Below, piece after piece: positions 53,808-64,000 of a DNA stretch of 64,000 nt. The notes beneath the pieces were generated by a model that saw nothing but the letters and a program-made list of their open reading frames with translations, was not told the DNA's origin and ran no database searches. This stretch comes from Immersiella caudata (taxonomy: Eukaryota > Ascomycota > Sordariomycetes > Sordariales > Lasiosphaeriaceae): the NCBI GenBank assembly GCA_030512335.1, contig JAULSU010000004.1, positions 1,798,001 through 1,862,000 on the forward strand, in the 5' to 3' direction. The position numbers and the translations under genes were made by a program. How positions within the stretch are numbered: position 1 is the stretch's first letter; every line of letters starts with the position of its first letter.

Positions 53808-55455
53808 CTATTCGGACTCGTCTGAGTCGCTGGCGTTGCTGGCATCCGAATCATCGTCTTCAGAGGATCCCTCTTCGCTCGTGTCGTCTATAACGAATTG
53901 TCAGATTTATGATTACATCAGCTTGAGGGGTTTGAAGGGTCTTGCACACACCTTTTGAATCTTCCTTGCCATCCTCCAAGTCGGCCAGTATCCGTTGGAT
54001 AAGCACCCACATGCTGTTTCCCTTGTAGGTGTGGGGGCTTCTGTCTCTATCGGAATACGCGGTGCGTGGGCCAAGGTGGACGTGACTGTAAGGCATAGAC
54101 AGTCCTGTTGTGGTGCCGAGGAGGCTAAGTTCAAACTCTCTGATGTCTAGCTGCGTTTGGCCGAGGGCGTTGAAGAATCTGACCCAGGGCCTCTCCGCGC
54201 TCTTGGAGGCATTTTGGTCGGGTAAGTTGACCCTCCGCAAACTTAAAGCGCGGAGTGAAGGTGCGAACTGTTTGATGACTCCCACCAACAGCTCCGGCGA
54301 AATACGAACATTGCCGAGATCAAGTCGCTCTAAATACGGCAGCTGGATGGGGTCGCCGAGTGATGCAGTTTGCGGAGACGAAGCGGTGTTGGTAAGCCAG
54401 TTGAAGAATTGGGCGGCATCGTGCATGAGATCGAACTGATGAGAGGTTGGCAAATTGATTCGCAGCCAGGTGAGATTAGGCGTTTTGGACAAGAAACCTG
54501 CCAAAAACGTTGGTGTTTCGCTGCTGATGACCAGATGCAGTTTTTTCAGACCCTGAAGGGTAGAAATTAAGGTTGGTCCCAGTCGAGGATGGAGATAGAA
54601 AGAGTTGTCAGTTATGCACCATGGACACCTGAGGTTGACCTCGATGGCCGTGGGAGACGTTGCCACAGCACCCAGGGCCGCAAGAATGTTGCGAAATATC
54701 ATGGACGGATCGAGGGTAGTAGTGCTATGTCCAAGGCGCAGAGAATTCCCCGCGGCTCTTTCCAGCGTCCTGGCGCCATAACTTCTCCTACAAGACATGG
54801 AAGTTAGCACCTGCATGGACAACCCGGGGCTCTGGGGGCACCGGATAGGTGAAACGAACCATTCTGTGCCGGTACCATCACGGTTTCGGTTTCTCGCGTT
54901 AAAGTCACGGATGTCGATGGTCTGCAAGTTGCGGAGGTTACCAAACGCCTCGGCGAGTATCTCCCTCAGTATTCCCGCGTTCGCCAGCCAGTTCAATGAT
55001 GCGAAGTAGTCCGCGAGCAAGGCTCGGTCCGAGTCTGCTCTGGTTCCTGTGTCAATAGCAGAGCGTTGCGGGAGGGTGTCGGTGGCGATGATGATGTGCG
55101 TCAAGACCGGCGACAAGGTTGGGTGTTTGGAAATGTCGATTAGAGTTTGCAGGCTGAAATTTGAGACCATGAATTGCTTCTTTCTGAAAAACTCGTGCGA
55201 GAAGAAGTGGAAGAGCGATCGCTCGATTCCTCGGCACGTGAGGCGAACATTCCCAAGCTCAGTCGTTGAGAGATGGTGCGTAATGCGGAGGAGCACCTCG
55301 ATCGGAATGTTGGTCAGGTAGCATTTGTTGGATGGGCCAGAGGCTTCGTCGGCCATGGTCGAGGACGTGGGCACAGGACGATGGGCGATTACTGAGCGTT
55401 TGTTTTGGCTTCTTTGCGGGCTTTGCGACTGTGGTTGCGAGCCATAAATAGGCAT
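53808..55455 (-). CDS. F-box protein with acidic C-terminal tail
   Basis: Exon 1 55455-53952 and exon 2 53887-53808 are joined over a 64-base intron (GTGTGT to TATAG) with matching phase; the product is 527 residues. The F-box is at about residues 45-85: LTNIPIEVLLRITHHLSTTE followed by LGNVRLTCRGIERSLFHFF. F-box proteins bring substrates to SCF ubiquitin ligases through Skp1. The middle has leucine-rich, irregular repeats (LPYLERLDLGNVRISPELLV, LRALSLRRVNLP), the likely substrate-binding part. The small last exon adds a strongly acidic tail (DDDSDASNASDSDESE), which would be missed if the intron were ignored. Start 55455 (MPIYGSQPQ) is preferred to the far upstream in-frame ATG at 55809; 55354 (MADEASG) is another option. 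Confidence 0.83.
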
Positions 55456-56468
55456 CGAAGGGCTCCTTGGGAAGGCGGGGGAGAATGAGGAGAAGACGTT
55501 GGCGAGATCAACAGGACGCGGCGTGGAAACGCGGTGGGTGCCTGCTGCCTGGCATGTGGTGCGCGCTCTCACCTGGACTGACTCCCCAGTTGCTTGGCAC
55601 GCGGCCACCCATATGCCAAGTGCGAGGCCCTGTGACAAAGGCGTCGCCAAAATAAAATGCAAAGAGGCGTTTGAAAGACTTCTCGATACCCTCAAGCCCG
55701 AAAGGTGAGGCCTTTTGAGGATGCAAAGAGGCATGGGCGACGTCGATCGAACGACCAGCAAGTCCTTCCATTGGCAAGGAGCCGCTGGCTGATCATCTGC
55801 ACAGGCCAACAGTTGCAGTGGCCAGGGGTTTCACAGTTGGCTTTGCACCACACGAATTTCATCCCCCTCCTACAAGAGGTCTCCAAGATTGAAGCAACCC
55901 CGTGACCGTCATAGGTTCAGCCCTGCTAGCAGCGATTCAGCCGCTTTGTCCCAGACCTCTTTTCCTAAAAGTCACACAGCCTTGGCGCCATGCTTCTTCG
56001 AGGTGCGCTGTAGAGCCAAAACCCACTAGCGAATGCGGGGCGGCGATCGGAGCCGCAAGGGTCTAGCCGGCGGGACCCATCGCGATGGCTGCTACCTTCT
56101 CGTTTCTTCTTGGCACCATCGGAGCGTTGGCAAGCAGTTCGGTAATGACTGAGTTGTTAAGCAGGGGATATGACACACTTTTCGTCCTTCACCCAGTTGT
56201 CAGCTGCCTGTTCCGGGTCCCTCGCCGCTGCCCGTGGTCTGACAGGCGCTCCAGCTCCCGTCATCGATTTTGAGGACCGATCTGAACATTTATATTGCCA
56301 AGCATGTTTCCTGCCTTACAATCCTTTCCGCTGTTTCTTTCGACGATTTTTTTTTAAAATATTCCAAGAAAGCTTGAAACAAGTGCTTTGCTACCATTAG
56401 CCATCTCTGTTTCCTCTCTGCTCTCTTCCTCGTCCTACCGCAGTTCTACGACGTCCACACGTTTCGCG
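55456..56468. other. Divergent promoter region
   Basis: Lies between the starts of the F-box gene (minus) and the Cys-rich membrane-protein gene (plus). A T-rich tract at about 56346-56365 (gattttttttttaaaatatt) lies about 110 bases before the plus-strand ATG. No gene recognised. Confidence 0.45.
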
Positions 56469-57490
56469 ATGCGACTCACAATACTCGCGTCGGCAGCATT
56501 GAGCTGTCTCGCGAGTGCGCGCCTAGCCATAGCAGGAAACCAGCGGGGCTCGGTCGTGGAGGCCACAGGGAAGTCAGCACCTGATGCCGCTAACGGATGG
56601 ACTCCAAAGCCGACAGATGCGCCGGGGAAATCCCCATCGGGAGTTGCCTTGGATCTCCTGAAAAGGAGAGATTCTGAGGATAGGAAGACAACTAACACAT
56701 GGCTAAATGACAAGACGTGCGGATGGTACACAGGAGCCATATGTATGTGTTCCCTCCCGGAACCCCCCACCACAGCTCTAACCACCACTCCACCACAGCT
56801 GCCCCCTTCACCTGCGACCCCGGCTACACCTGCGCAACTGAATACAACGTCGTGGGCTGCACCAACGCAGCGAGTGCCACGTTATGGAGAGCCTGTTACG
56901 ATTACAACGCCCTCCAACGCGGCGACTGCGACAACGTCGGGCTTCAAACCGGCTGCTGCATGACCTCAACGTTTGGCGCCTGTGCAACCTTCCTCTGGCA
57001 AGGCGAGACCCCCGCATCCATGTTCCGTTGCGTGGAGAAACCGACCATCATCATGATGCGCACCGCTCCCGTGCTGCTCTCCACCACGACAATCATGTCA
57101 ACGTCAGTTGTGATGGTCACTCATACATCGACAGTCATGTCAGTATCCACCAGCAAGATTTCGACAACGATATCGCCGTCGGCTTCCAGCCAGGCGCCTC
57201 TCGCCCCTCGACACGCGGGCGGCAGCTCCAACGGGCGTGAACGGATTGGGGTGATAATCGGCGCTGTACTGGGCAGCGTTGTCGCACTGATTTGTATCTT
57301 CTTCGTCGTCATCGTTGTTGTTCTGCGCCGTGATCCGCAATGGCGTGCCAACATGTATGGGAACAAGGTCGAGACCGCCCCATCTCCGGCGCCGGCATAC
57401 TCTGCAGATGACCTCGAGCGCGTTGAGCAGGAGCGGCCACAAACGTTTCAGCTGGAGAAGGTGAAGGGACGGGCCTTACCTCCGGCGTAA
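56469..57490 (+). CDS. Single-span membrane protein with Cys-rich ectodomain (sensor-like layout)
   Basis: Exon 1 56469-56742 and exon 2 56799-57490 are joined over a 56-base intron (GTATGT to ACAG) with matching phase; product 321 residues. Order of parts: signal peptide (MRLTILASAALSCLASARLA), a short spacer, a Cys-rich region that starts at TCGWYTGAIS and goes on with FTCDPGYTCATEYNVVGC, WRACYDY and TGCCMTSTFGACATFLW (about residues 85-165), a long Ser/Thr-rich stalk, a transmembrane helix (VIIGAVLGSVVALICIFFVV) with basic stop-transfer RR, and a cytosolic tail of about 45 residues. This layout matches fungal surface proteins related to the wall-stress sensors Mid2/Wsc in architecture; the Cys pattern is not a classical WSC domain. 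Signalling is inferred only from layout. Confidence 0.8.
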
Positions 57491-57825
57491 AGAGTAAGAT
57501 GTGGCGCGTTGGGGAATAGCGGCTGGCATAAACATATTGGATTGACTCTGGGATTTGGCTGGTAGAGAACGGTGGGTGCGGCGCTCTGTCTTGGCAACGA
57601 CGACTGGGGGTGCAGAAGCGGCGTGCTCGCCAGTGTTATTGGCGGTTGTCTGTCTTGATTTACATTGAATCACAAGGGGTACGGGTCGGGAGATTGGGCG
57701 GCGAGATAGCGAGATACCCATAGTTCTGGTTTATTTGAACGGTGTGTCAACACTCTCGTCAAGTCTTGAGCCCCTCCTGAGTCCGCCACGAAGCTGCGCG
57801 TCAACAGCTCTCTAGGAGAGCACTA
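57491..57825. other. Short convergent intergenic region
   Basis: 3' flanks of two convergent genes. Nothing further seen. Confidence 0.5.
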
Positions 57826-59139
57826 TCATGCTTTCGGCAAGTAGTGCAGGTTGACAGGTGTGATCGCGTCCTTGCCATCCAACACCGCCATGATGTTTCG
57901 CATACTCAGCTCCTCGAAGCCGATATGCGTCTCCACCGTCCCTCCGGCGTTGTGGCATGTGAGCATCACTCTCCCGGGATTTGGACCTTCCAAGCCCGCC
58001 ATCCGCACCAAGCGCGGATGTATCCTGGGCTCGTCGGCGTGCACATCCAGCGCCGCGGAGCTGACTAGACCGGACTCGAGCGCATCGGCGAGAGCCTCCT
58101 CATCCACCAGAGATCCGCGAGCAATGTTCACGAATCGTGTTCCTGGCTTCAGGAACCCGAGCGTCTCGGTCGTGATGAGAGGCTTGCCATCAGTCGAGGC
58201 CGGCGTGCATAGGACAGCACAGTCCGAAACCGCTAGCAGGCCCTTGAGACTGTCATAGAACGTGGCGCCTAGCTCGGCCTCAACGGCTGGTGGCTTGCGG
58301 ATAACGTCGTAGTATGCAATTTTCATGCCGAAGGCAGCGTGGCCAAGCTTGGCGGCAATCTGCTGCCCAATGTTCCCGAACCCAATCAAAGCCAACACGT
58401 TCCCTCGAGGGTTGTGACTCGCGGCGGTGGCCTGGGCGTGGCATGTCTGGAAAAGCTTGCGTGCGGTCGCATCCGTATCTTCGGCGGAAGATGGGGCGAG
58501 GTATGGCAATGTCGCAGCGCCGATGCACCACGGCAGATGGCGGAAGGTGGAGATGATCATGGCGACCGCGAAGTCGGCAACGGCTTCGGCGGCGGCCAGC
58601 CCAGAGTTGCAGTAGATGATGCCTGAATCTGTTAGCCAGGGCAACAGCCAGATACGAGTGCTTCACTTACCCTTCTCTCCCAATAACTTGGTATCCGCCC
58701 AGTCGAACCCTGCCCCGGCGCTCGCAAAGACTCGCACAGAATTGGGGAGGAGGTCGATGAGCTCGGCGTCCCAACGGCCCATTTCGCCGCCACTGCCCCA
58801 GAAGGGACGAAATATAGCACTGAAGTCACCCCATTGGCCTTCTTTCAGGGCCTGTATCAGGGCGCTTCGCTCGCGCTCATGGGTGGTGAGGCGCACGACC
58901 TCAAACACCTTGCTAAACTCCGCATGTGTATCCAGGTTGTACTTGATCGGGTCGCCGATGTGGAGAACGATGGGCCGCGCCGGCGGGACCTTCGTCGCGC
59001 ATGTTCGTCGCAAGGAGATCGTGGTCGTGGTAGCGTCGGGGCTCAGGCTCGGAATGGGCGGGGCCGGGGATGAGGATCGCGGCGTCGACGCGGGCACCGG
59101 GGTACTCGGTGGGTACGGAGTGTTTGTCGGCTCTGCCAT
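57826..59139 (-). CDS. D-isomer-specific 2-hydroxyacid dehydrogenase
   Basis: Exon 1 59139-58671 and exon 2 58622-57826 are joined over a 48-base intron (GTAAGT to TTCAG) in phase 1; product 421 residues. The NAD-binding motif is GFGNIGQQIAAKLG, preceded by a segment of the family (SGLAAAEAVADFAVAMI). Catalytic residues are visible: Arg in VNIARGSLVDEEAL, Glu in HADEPRIHP, His in CHNAGGT. These enzymes reduce 2-oxoacids (glyoxylate, hydroxypyruvate, phenylpyruvate and similar) to D-2-hydroxyacids in cytosol or mitochondrion. The N-terminus is about 60 residues longer than usual and Ser/Pro/Thr-rich (TPYPPSTPVPASTPRSSSP); a second ATG that would remove it is not obvious. Substrate not predictable. 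Confidence 0.92.
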
Positions 59140-59765
59140 GTTCGATCAGGCGGGGAGGCGGGTCGAGACTAGAGTGCCGCGAATTAGCGCACAATCCTAA
59201 CACGCCTAGATATAGATTAATATATCGCACCTGTTGGTCGCAAAGCCAAGCTGATGAGGCTGTCGAGCAAAGGATGCAAGATGCGACACCGGCACAGCTA
59301 TGCAGGAATCCTTGCTTGCCGCGATAAGCTGCGGCGGGTGATGGAGGGACATATCCGACGAGACATCCCGTGTGCGGATGGTAGCCTTGATATATGGGCA
59401 ATCAATCGACAGCCCACTGGGTGCCACCGAAGCAGCGAGAGTGGGGGGAAGCGGAGCTAGTAGGAAGCATGGCGGTGAAACGATGGTCAAGTTGTCGACA
59501 GAGACCCAAGAATTTGGAGGACCAAGAAGCCGCTGGTGATCAGGCGTCCCGCTGTCTAAATGCGGGGCCGGTGGTCTCACGTGGGGCGGGCCAGTGCCCA
59601 CCGCTGAAATGGAAGTCAGGGCAACCCACCACGCTCGCATCGGGCCGCGCCTTGGCCCTCCTTGACGCCGGAACTCAAAGACAGCGATGCAACTCTTTCC
59701 TTCATTTTCCTAGCTACGGTATCTTACACGGCTGATTGCACAATTCCATCCTTGCCCTGTGCTTC
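59140..59765. other. Intergenic stretch
   Basis: Upstream of the dehydrogenase and downstream of the small membrane protein gene. No gene recognised. Confidence 0.45.
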
Positions 59766-60245
59766 TTAGAGCTTCTTCTTTCGCTCATCCTCCTCCTCCT
59801 GCTCCCGCAGCAGCTTGGCACAGTACAGCGAGCCAAGGCCAAAGAAGATATTGCCCGCGAAATCCAGCCAGATGAAGCTTGTCACCATCTCCTTGCCCGG
59901 CCCGAAGCCCATCCAAAAGTTCCACCCGATGTACGGTAGCATAGCTACGGCAAACGACGTGAAGCTGAACGATGTCATTTTCGAGGTTCCCACCACGAGA
60001 CCGCAGGTCATGGCCTGTGCGCCCCAACAGCGAACGAACATAGAGGTCGTGACGTTGCAAAGCGCGAGGTACGGCGGCGTGAAGCCGAGCGACAACACCG
60101 ATGACGGGTGCAACAGGCACCTGCAGGGTGTCAGTGAGCGTAGAGACGCGTCGCGATTGACTTACCAGGCGCCCATGGTCGTGTAGGCGGTGCCAATCGC
60201 CGTCTGCATCCGACGGACCATTTCAAGGCGCTGAGGAGTTGTCAT
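59766..60245 (-). CDS. Small fungal membrane protein
   Basis: Exon 1 60245-60166 (MTTPQRLEMVRRMQTAIGTA and seven more codons) and exon 2 60120-59766 are joined over a 45-base intron (GTAAGT to TGCAG) in phase 2; product 144 residues. Three to four hydrophobic segments are visible, e.g. WGAQAMTCGLVVGTSKMT, FTSFAVAMLPYIGWNFWM and FIWLDFAGNIFFGLGSLYCA, ending in a charged tail (EQEEEDERKKKL). The lysine-ending tail could serve as an ER-retrieval-like signal, but the exact KKxx spacing is not met. I do not recognise the family with certainty. Both splice sites are good and the frame is kept, so the gene is likely real. Confidence 0.75.
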
Positions 60246-60762
60246 ATTGGGCAAAGATGGCGGCAGTTGTTTCTGATGCGAATTGCAGTCCGGTTATCGG
60301 GAGATGGGTGTCTTCAAGTCCCCCTCGATGCTGGCGCTCGGCTTTTTATCGACTTCTCCCTGCGGTCGAGCCGCCGTTGTGGGACGTGAGCCCGACGCCA
60401 AGCGGCTGTGGCTGAGCGGGACAAACCGGAGCGGCATAAGCCGATGCAGGGACATCATCGCCAGACGACTGGGCACTTTCCTCCCCATTTTCGTCAACCC
60501 GGGAAGCAATTTTGTTTTGCGGCGAGTCCGTCCTGTGCAGTGGCCCAAGATGGTATGTTGTGCGATTGCTCCCATCGGCAGTGGTGGGATCCATACACAT
60601 CGAGCTCTCTATTGTCAGAGTACAATACCGCTCACCGAGACAACTCCTGCCATACAAGTAAATATTTCCAATATGATATCTGGCCTGCTCAGACATGACG
60701 ACAAGCCGAAAGCTGGTCTCGACGGAAGGGGTGATCAGATTCGGCCTGCACTATGTCAAAGT
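60246..60762. other. Intergenic stretch
   Basis: Promoter of the small membrane protein and 3' flank of the kinase. No gene recognised. Confidence 0.45.
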
Positions 60763-62096
60763 TCAAGGTCCCTTCAAGACACGCGCAGGAGTCAGCCACG
60801 GATGTTCCACCATATCATCGGGTGTCGGCCGGTCCGCCGGGTTGATCTTCATGACGAATCGAAGAAACGAAGCAAACACCTCCCTCGTCTCTGGGTCCAA
60901 ATCGTGCAGGAACACATCCGACTCGAGTGGTGGACGGTCCATTGGGCCCTCAAGGTCGACTCTACCCTCGTCGTTGAACATGTTCTTGACAATCTCCGGG
61001 TCACCCTTTTCAAGAAGCTCCTTGGGGAACGGACCAAACACGTCAACGACTTCCGCGAGGTGCGCCTTCAGATCGTAATGATTGTCGGGGCCAACCATGC
61101 CACTGAAGAGACGTATCGCACGGTAGACTTCAAAAAGCACGGCGCCAAGGTTCCAGAAGTCAGCTCTAGCATCCCAGGGTGCCCTGATGAGAACCTCAGG
61201 GGCTCGGAGAGCAACGGGCTGGATGTTTTCAGTCAGGTGCTTCGTCGTCCAGCTGGCAACCCCCCAGTCACCCAGGGTTACGCTCAGATCGTTGATCCGT
61301 TTCCCGTCAGCACCGAAGTAATATCGGCGAAAGTTGCTGGAAGGAATCGGTGTGTACTGGGACTCGGTCCGGTCTTGCTGCGGAATGACTTCGTTGACGA
61401 GGTACTCGGACTCGATTCGAGGCTTGTCAAGGAACTTGACGAAGATGTTGTCAGGTTTTATGTCTAACGACGTTGGTCAGTTCATACCTCGCCCCGGAAT
61501 TGCGATGGTAGGAGATGCTTACCCGTGTGAATAACACCACTCGCGTGGGCAAAGTCGAGGGCTGCCACGAGATGCCAACTGAACTTCCTCATTACCGAGG
61601 TTGGCACCATGCACTCTTTGAACCAAAGGCCGAAGCTTCGCAAGGTCTCGCCCATCACCTCGAACACCAGACAAACATGAGTACCATTCGGACCCTCGTG
61701 CTCGAAATCGTCGATGAGGTGGCATATATGCTTGTAGCCAGCCAGCGTGCGATCTCCATCACGAAGATGCTTGAGGATCTCTCGCTCAAAAATGGGGGTG
61801 TCTTGTCCGTAGCACTCTGCGCTGAGAATTTTCAGGGCTCTGTATTTATCATCGTCATCGGGGCTGCGGACGAGGTCAATATCGAGGGCGGGCGAAGAGA
61901 GGGGAAGAAAAACTTACGTGCTGGAAAGGTCTTTGACCAGCCAAACTGTTGAGTAACGGCCGTATCCAATCTTGTCGATGATCTCGTACCTGTCCCCATA
62001 AACATCGCCAATATAGACGGGGTGCAGTCCGCCAGGGCGGTATGCTTTCCCGCCCTCTTCGCAGTCAGTTGGCCTCGATCCCATGTTCGGTGACAT
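60763..62096 (-). CDS. SRPK-like serine/threonine protein kinase
   Basis: Three exons, 62096-61918, 61863-61523 and 61463-60763, with introns of 54 and 59 bases; all phases agree and the length is 406 residues. Kinase motifs: glycine loop IGYGRYSTVWLV, catalytic Lys in YRALKIL, HRD-type loop written VIHTDIKPDNI, and GDWGVASW in place of DFG. The TDIKPDN and DWG forms are typical of the SR-protein kinase family and its many fungal relatives. RAPEVLI and the late block HPWLTPARVL complete the fold. The spacer between lobes that marks true SRPKs is short here (about 30 residues), so this is more likely one of the small fungal SRPK-like kinases than the splicing-factor kinase itself. Start 62096 is taken, 62084 being a close alternative. 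Confidence 0.9.
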
Positions 62097-63124
62097 GTGT
62101 TGTTACAATATCCAAGAGAAAAAGAAAAATGAAGAAAAGAGCGCTCTGGACGAATTCGAGTGTCAAGAAATCTGGTGGCCACACGTTCCAAGTTGTGCTT
62201 GCGCGGAGGGGAGAGGTGGAGGCCGACTGCAAAAGCTGGACGCAATTGGGCGTTTTTAAGCGCCGGCGAGCGAACCTGGGAGGCCGCGCGGGGGCCGTCG
62301 CGGCGACCTGAACTGCAACAGCCAACAAGTTTGTACCTTTTGCAGGAAAAATTTTGTGCGCTGCACGAAGCTTATATGAGCTGGAGTTGAAGCTGTCAGC
62401 GAGATTGCTCGAGGCAGCTGCTAACTAGCTGCTCCTTCCAGGCTTGAAACCGCGACCTCGATCCAGCCGACTCGCATAAGCCCTCCCTTCTTCCTCACAA
62501 AATGACTGGCCTGACGTCGCCTCCAGAGCATTGGGACAAGTAAATGATCCCTCAGCTGTCCTCAAACCCTATCTACTCGACCTTGGCCTGGAAAAAAACG
62601 GACAATATTCGCAGCCAGCCAACTGCGCTTGCAGTGTCTCATTCGTCGACTCTATATCCGAGGACTGGATCACCCCGTGCCACGTAAAACTCTGCTGGTT
62701 GCACAGACTTCCGATTGCCCCGCTGCACACCATCCAGGCGACAAAGACGGCTCAAGTGGCGCCCAAGCATACGATGGGCTGAATGCGGTACTACACTGCG
62801 ACGGTGAGATTTTAGCTTGCCGATTTCCTGCCAAGACGCACATGTTAGAGATGACCAACTCGCTGATAGGGCCTATTGATGTAGTAGCGAATTGTTATTT
62901 TTGGTCGTGTGGCTTTGATAGTCTCCCGTCTGGCACAACAATAGAAATAGGCCACCCTGAGTCATCATAGTTGGATACAGTTCTCTGCTCTCTCAGCTCA
63001 CTGTCGTCTTCGCAGTCCTCTTCAACAAAGGGCACGGTTGAGTGCTTTCCCCCACTCCTGGACCCCAATCTCGAACAAAACCCACTTTCCACTTCGTCTT
63101 CACAACACAATCGTGGCGGCCAAA
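62097..63124. other. Divergent promoter region
   Basis: Between the kinase (minus) and the DUF2236 gene (plus). Short open frames with no motif. Confidence 0.45.
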
Positions 63125-64000
63125 ATGTCGCAACTTCCCAACATCATCCTCTCTACACAACGTCCCATCGCCAAACCCACCAAAATCCCATCTCTATCCC
63201 CAAAGCTCCCAACCAACTCACCACAGTCCCAACCCCCCCTCACCAACCGCGCCCTCCTCGCCCTCGCCGCCGAAGAGCTCCCCACCTGGCTCGCCGGCCC
63301 CTACGCCATCCTCCTTCAACTAGCCTCCCCCTCCATCGCCCTAGGATCCCACGCCCACTCGCGCTTCACCTCCGATCCCATCTCCCGCTTTCTCCGCACA
63401 GCCGTCTTCATCCTCGCCGTGACACACGGCACACCACAGCAACTCTCCGCTGTAACCGGTATCATCACCAAGCAGCACGCTCACGTCCGCGGCAGAGACT
63501 ACAATGCGCGCAACGCGGAGTTGCAGAAGTGGACGGCGGCGACTTTATTTGTGGCGCAGAGGAAGGGGAGGATGGTTTTTGGAGAAGGCAGCAGGGCGGT
63601 GGGGTTGAGGAGCAGGGAGGAGATGGAGGGGTTGTGTATGGAGTCGGGACGGTTCGCGAGCGTGTTGGATATGCCCGGGGAGATGTGGCCGAGGGGGTTG
63701 GATGAGTTTGAGGAGTATTTTGCGAGGGAGATGGAGAGGATTGAGAGGGAGGGGGTGAGTGCGGTGAGTGCCGAGGTGGGAAAGGTGTTGCTGTTTGGGT
63801 TAGGGCTGCCGTGGTGGTTGGCGTGGGTTATGGTTGGAGTTAGGGTGGTGGTCGCAAGGTGGTTGCCGCAGGGGATGAGGAGGGCGTATGGGTTGGGGGA
63901 TCCGAATGAGTGGGGGATGTGGTTGGGATATTGGACTGTGGTTTGGTGGGCTTGGGGGTTGAATTGGGTAATGCCGGGGTTTGTGAAACGGGGGGTGAAT
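63125..64000 (+). CDS. DUF2236 / MpaB-type ER oxygenase-like protein; 3' end beyond window
   Basis: The frame from ATG 63125 stays open to the right edge (292 codons). Family features: EELPTWLAGPYAILLQLASP, GSHAHSRFTSDPISR, LRTAVFILAVTHGT, then KQHAHVRGRDYNARN and ELQKWTAATLF, the His-containing blocks of the MpaB/rubber-oxygenase catalytic domain (DUF2236), which binds heme or a metal through conserved His. A helical segment (VLLFGLGLPWWLAWVMVGV) occurs near residue 220 and a second hydrophobic stretch near the edge. Fungal relatives include the ER-bound oxygenase of mycophenolic acid biosynthesis, but most are of unknown function. The codon use changes midway from C-rich to G-rich third positions, as in the GH64 gene. 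Confidence 0.82.
   Translation, partial: MSQLPNIILSTQRPIAKPTKIPSLSPKLPTNSPQSQPPLTNRALLALAAEELPTWLAGPYAILLQLASPSIALGSHAHSRFTSDPISRFLRTAVFILAVTHGTPQQLSAVTGIITKQHAHVRGRDYNARNAELQKWTAATLFVAQRKGRMVFGEGSRAVGLRSREEMEGLCMESGRFASVLDMPGEMWPRGLDEFEEYFAREMERIEREGVSAVSAEVGKVLLFGLGLPWWLAWVMVGVRVVVARWLPQGMRRAYGLGDPNEWGMWLGYWTVVWWAWGLNWVMPGFVKRGVN

Noticed and set aside
55456..55809. Extended N-terminus of the F-box protein
   Set aside because: The extra 118 residues have no protein-like features, and the more likely starts at 55455 or 55356 are nearer the F-box.
1..64000. CRISPR array, prophage, complete transposon or rRNA genes
   Set aside because: No regularly spaced repeats, transposase or reverse-transcriptase motifs, long terminal repeats or rRNA-like sequence were seen in the window.

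Overview
The window looks like nuclear DNA of a filamentous ascomycete (Pezizomycotina, most likely a Sordariomycete; the class is inference). The evidence is genes split by short 50-75 base GT-AG introns, HET-domain genes, a LaeA-like methyltransferase, a Clr5-domain protein, Fung_rhodopsin and CYP53-type proteins, a GH64 glucanase and a nuclear tRNA-Ala(AGC) with a 13-base intron. No virus, CRISPR array or intact transposon is visible. Exon joins were worked out by hand from splice signals and reading phase; where lengths and phase agree through all exons I treat the model as good.

Layout. 0-7 kb: a secreted protein running off the left edge, then a decaying accessory block made of a truncated HET fragment, a nearly complete HET gene with one in-frame TAG, and a broken SAM methyltransferase. 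7-18 kb: tRNA-Ala, a CYP53-type P450, a large disordered protein, the Fe-S scaffold ATPase Cfd1, and S-adenosylmethionine decarboxylase with two short upstream ORFs. 18-24 kb: a four-helix membrane protein with a frame break, a possibly decayed coding block, and a delta-8 sphingolipid desaturase. 24-36 kb: a divergent pair of AIG1-like GTPases, a CorA-like membrane protein, an SDR-NmrA fusion enzyme and a Fung_rhodopsin receptor. 37-48 kb: a Clr5 protein, an eight-exon LaeA-like methyltransferase, a broken sirtuin, an unknown protein and a badly decayed GHKL ATPase gene. 48-64 kb: a class II peroxidase, a 3.3 kb stretch with no recognisable gene, a GH64 glucanase with a GC-AG intron, an F-box protein, a Cys-rich single-span membrane protein, a D-2-hydroxyacid dehydrogenase, a small membrane protein, an SRPK-like kinase and a DUF2236/MpaB-type protein cut by the right edge.

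How the genes relate. There is no coherent single pathway. Housekeeping genes (Cfd1, AdoMetDC, desaturase, kinase) are interspersed with accessory and self-recognition-type genes. The most system-like unit is 24.9-30.0 kb, where two divergently transcribed AIG1-like GTPases with the same intron position (one ending in a CaaX box) lie beside a CorA-like membrane protein. Several accessory genes carry stops or frame breaks while multi-exon neighbours are clean. Either these genes are decaying or the assembly has local base errors; raw reads would decide.
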